Source: Levilactobacillus namurensis (GTDB lineage Bacteria; Bacillota; Bacilli; Lactobacillales; Lactobacillaceae). Taken from it: a stretch of 5,407 bases of DNA. Below the pieces are notes generated by a model. The model saw only the letters and a list, made by a program, of their open reading frames with translations, was not told where the DNA came from and did not search any database. Shown piece after piece: positions 5,004-5,407 of this stretch (its first letter is position 1; each line of letters starts with the position of its first letter). The stretch is from NCBI RefSeq assembly GCF_032197885.1, contig NZ_CP134163.1, forward strand, positions 1 through 5,407, in the 5' to 3' direction. A program made the position numbers and the translations under genes.

Positions 5004-5025
5004 GTGAGCCTGTTTTTGGGCTCAC
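5004..5025. terminator. 7-bp hairpin upstream of the origin
   Basis: GTGAGCC (5004-5010) and GGCTCAC (5019-5025) are perfectly complementary around TGTTTTTG. The plus-strand side is followed by TCCTTTGTATTTTTG, a broken T-tract. It would shield the iterons from transcription coming from the left. Confidence 0.5.
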
Positions 5026-5068
5026 TCCTTTGTATTTTTGTTTTAGATTTTGATCTTGTACAGTGGTG

Positions 5069-5123
5069 CCTCTTTTAAACCTCTTTTATAAACCTCTTTT
5101 AAACCTCTTTTAGACCCCCTTTT
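5069..5123 (+). repeat. Short CCTCTTTT direct repeats upstream of the iterons
   Basis: CCTCTTTT occurs at 5069, 5080, 5093 and 5104, with a degenerate CCCCTTTT at 5116. Spacings are 11-13 bases, about one helical turn, so the same DNA face is presented. Such phased repeats beside iterons may bind an initiator or host protein or bend the origin. No exact DnaA box was found nearby. Confidence 0.7.
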
Positions 5124-5151
5124 AGCCTTACTCTCCCAGGGAATACAGGAG

Positions 5152-5258
5152 TTTATAGATAGAGTTTTGTCTGTTTATAGATAGAGTTTTGTCTGTTTAT
5201 AGATAGAGTTTTGTCTGTTTATAGATAGAGTTTTGTCTGTTTATAGATAGAGTTTTGT
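5152..5258 (+). repeat. Iterons of the replication origin (oriV), 22-bp tandem repeat
   Basis: Four exact, head-to-tail 22-bp units start at 5152, 5174, 5196 and 5218. Each reads TTTATAGATAGAG followed by TTTTGTCTG. A fifth copy at 5240 is identical for 19 bases and then diverges. The 22-bp period, the number of copies and the position just before repB are those of pUCL287-type theta replicons of lactic acid bacteria. RepB should bind here both to start replication and to limit copy number. The units touch directly without spacers, so this is not a CRISPR array. Confidence 0.95.
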
Positions 5259-5305
5259 AGTATTATATATTCATAAAACCATATTCATTAAAAGAGGTGC
5301 TTCAT
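5259..5305 (+). promoter_or_regulatory. repB promoter and leader region
   Basis: TATTAT (5261-5266) and the overlapping TATATT (5267-5272) are possible -10 boxes; any -35 would fall in the last, partial iteron, which fits repression of repB by its own product. ATATTCAT is repeated directly at 5267-5274 and 5281-5288, 14 bases apart. The ribosome binding site AAAGAGGTG (5291-5299) decides the TTG start at 5306. The exact promoter is not certain. Confidence 0.5.
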
Positions 5306-5407
5306 TTGAGTAATGAAATTGTTAAATATGATCCTGAATTAAATACAATCCCACTTCGAAAATTCACTCCTGTTGAAATGAATTTATTCTTCTCAATAGT
5401 TTCTAGA
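5306..5407 (+). CDS. repB: RepB replication initiator, N-terminal 34 codons (continues at base 1)
   Basis: This is the start of the plasmid replication initiator (Rep_3 superfamily), which binds the iterons just upstream and opens the origin for theta replication. The TTG at 5306 is chosen as start because AAAGAGGTG (5291-5299) lies 6 bases before it; the only nearby ATG (5313) is out of frame. The peptide begins MSNEIVKYDPELNTIPLRKF and runs to the last base with no stop, ending exactly on a codon boundary (..SIVSR). The next codons, at base 1, are MRDKGDE, which continues the familiar lactobacillal RepB N-terminus. The two parts are therefore one gene of 309 codons split by linearising a circle. 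Circularity is an inference from this frame-perfect join. Confidence 0.9.
   Translation, partial: MSNEIVKYDPELNTIPLRKFTPVEMNLFFSIVSR

Larger units (their letters stand above)
4707..5025. other. GC-rich hairpin cluster between the 64-residue gene and the origin, possible structured RNA
   Basis: This noncoding block is much richer in G+C than its surroundings (38 of 60 bases in 4861-4920) and holds successive stems. CAGTTAG 4707-4713 pairs with CTAACTG 4737-4743, and GCTGTCAAT 4747-4755 with ATTGACAGC 4790-4798. A 13-bp stem with one bulged T spans 4827-4858. CAAGCTG 4886-4892 pairs with CAGCTTG 4896-4902. A TTCGGGGCG/CGCCCGAA stem with one bulged G covers about 4910-4931. TGTGG pairs with CCACA at about 4935-4948, and a last 7-bp stem is at 5004-5025. 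With a promoter candidate at 4791 and a terminator-like last hairpin it could be a noncoding RNA of about 200 bases. It could also be a single-strand origin, a second transfer-related region, or a remnant of a mobilisation locus. Confidence 0.45.

Noticed and set aside
5152..5258. Regular repeats as a CRISPR array
   Set aside because: Units of 22 bp are directly adjacent with no unique spacers and sit before repB; they are iterons.

Overview
The window looks like one complete small circular plasmid of a lactic acid bacterium (Lactobacillaceae type), opened inside its replication gene. The last 102 bases (5306-5407) encode the first 34 residues of a RepB/Rep_3 initiator. They join in frame to the open frame that begins at base 1, giving a 309-residue protein with the usual N-terminus and length of lactobacillal theta-plasmid initiators. 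The AT-rich base composition, strong AGGAG-type ribosome binding sites, frequent TTG starts and gene set (iteron replicon, RelB/DinJ-YafQ toxin-antitoxin pair, short tyrosine recombinase) fit that host group. The host is inferred from family resemblance, not from a search.

Layout in circular order: (1) 4600-5305 is the origin side. It holds a terminator, a GC-rich stretch full of hairpins that may be transcribed as a structured RNA, short CCTCTTTT repeats, and four full plus one partial 22-bp iterons (5152-5258), then the repB promoter region. (2) repB runs 5306-5407 and on through 1-828. It is followed by two related helix-turn-helix accessory genes of the kind often found behind repB. The first (821 onward) is a 27-codon stump followed by what looks like a decayed remainder. 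The second (1112-1594) is nearly whole but carries two single-base frame shifts that cancel each other. A heptamer, CGACAAG/CTTGTCG, recurs eight times in this stretch. (3) 1705-2342 on the minus strand holds a three-helix membrane protein, a 15-codon ORF coupled to it, and a gene for a signal-anchored extracellular protein broken by one homopolymer frame shift. The last of these is easily missed because its long second part has no start codon. (4) 2691-3406 holds a strong terminator and a YafQ-family toxin with its RelB/DinJ antitoxin, under a good promoter. (5) 3442-4029 encodes a 195-residue tyrosine recombinase with a full catalytic set. Downstream are an IncQ/MOBQ-like origin of transfer (4094-4126) and an 11-8-11 inverted repeat shaped like a recombinase core site (4176-4205). 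(6) 4403-4597 encodes an unidentified 64-residue acidic protein with its own terminator.

Taken together this is a compact accessory plasmid: iteron-controlled theta replication, post-segregational stabilisation by toxin-antitoxin, probable multimer resolution by the recombinase, and a candidate oriT with no relaxase gene, so mobilisation would need a relaxase supplied in trans. No resistance, bacteriocin or metabolic gene was recognised. The unexplained cargo is the minus-strand membrane/extracellular pair and the 64-residue protein. Several frame breaks lie in or beside homopolymers, so base-calling error is a real alternative to gene decay.
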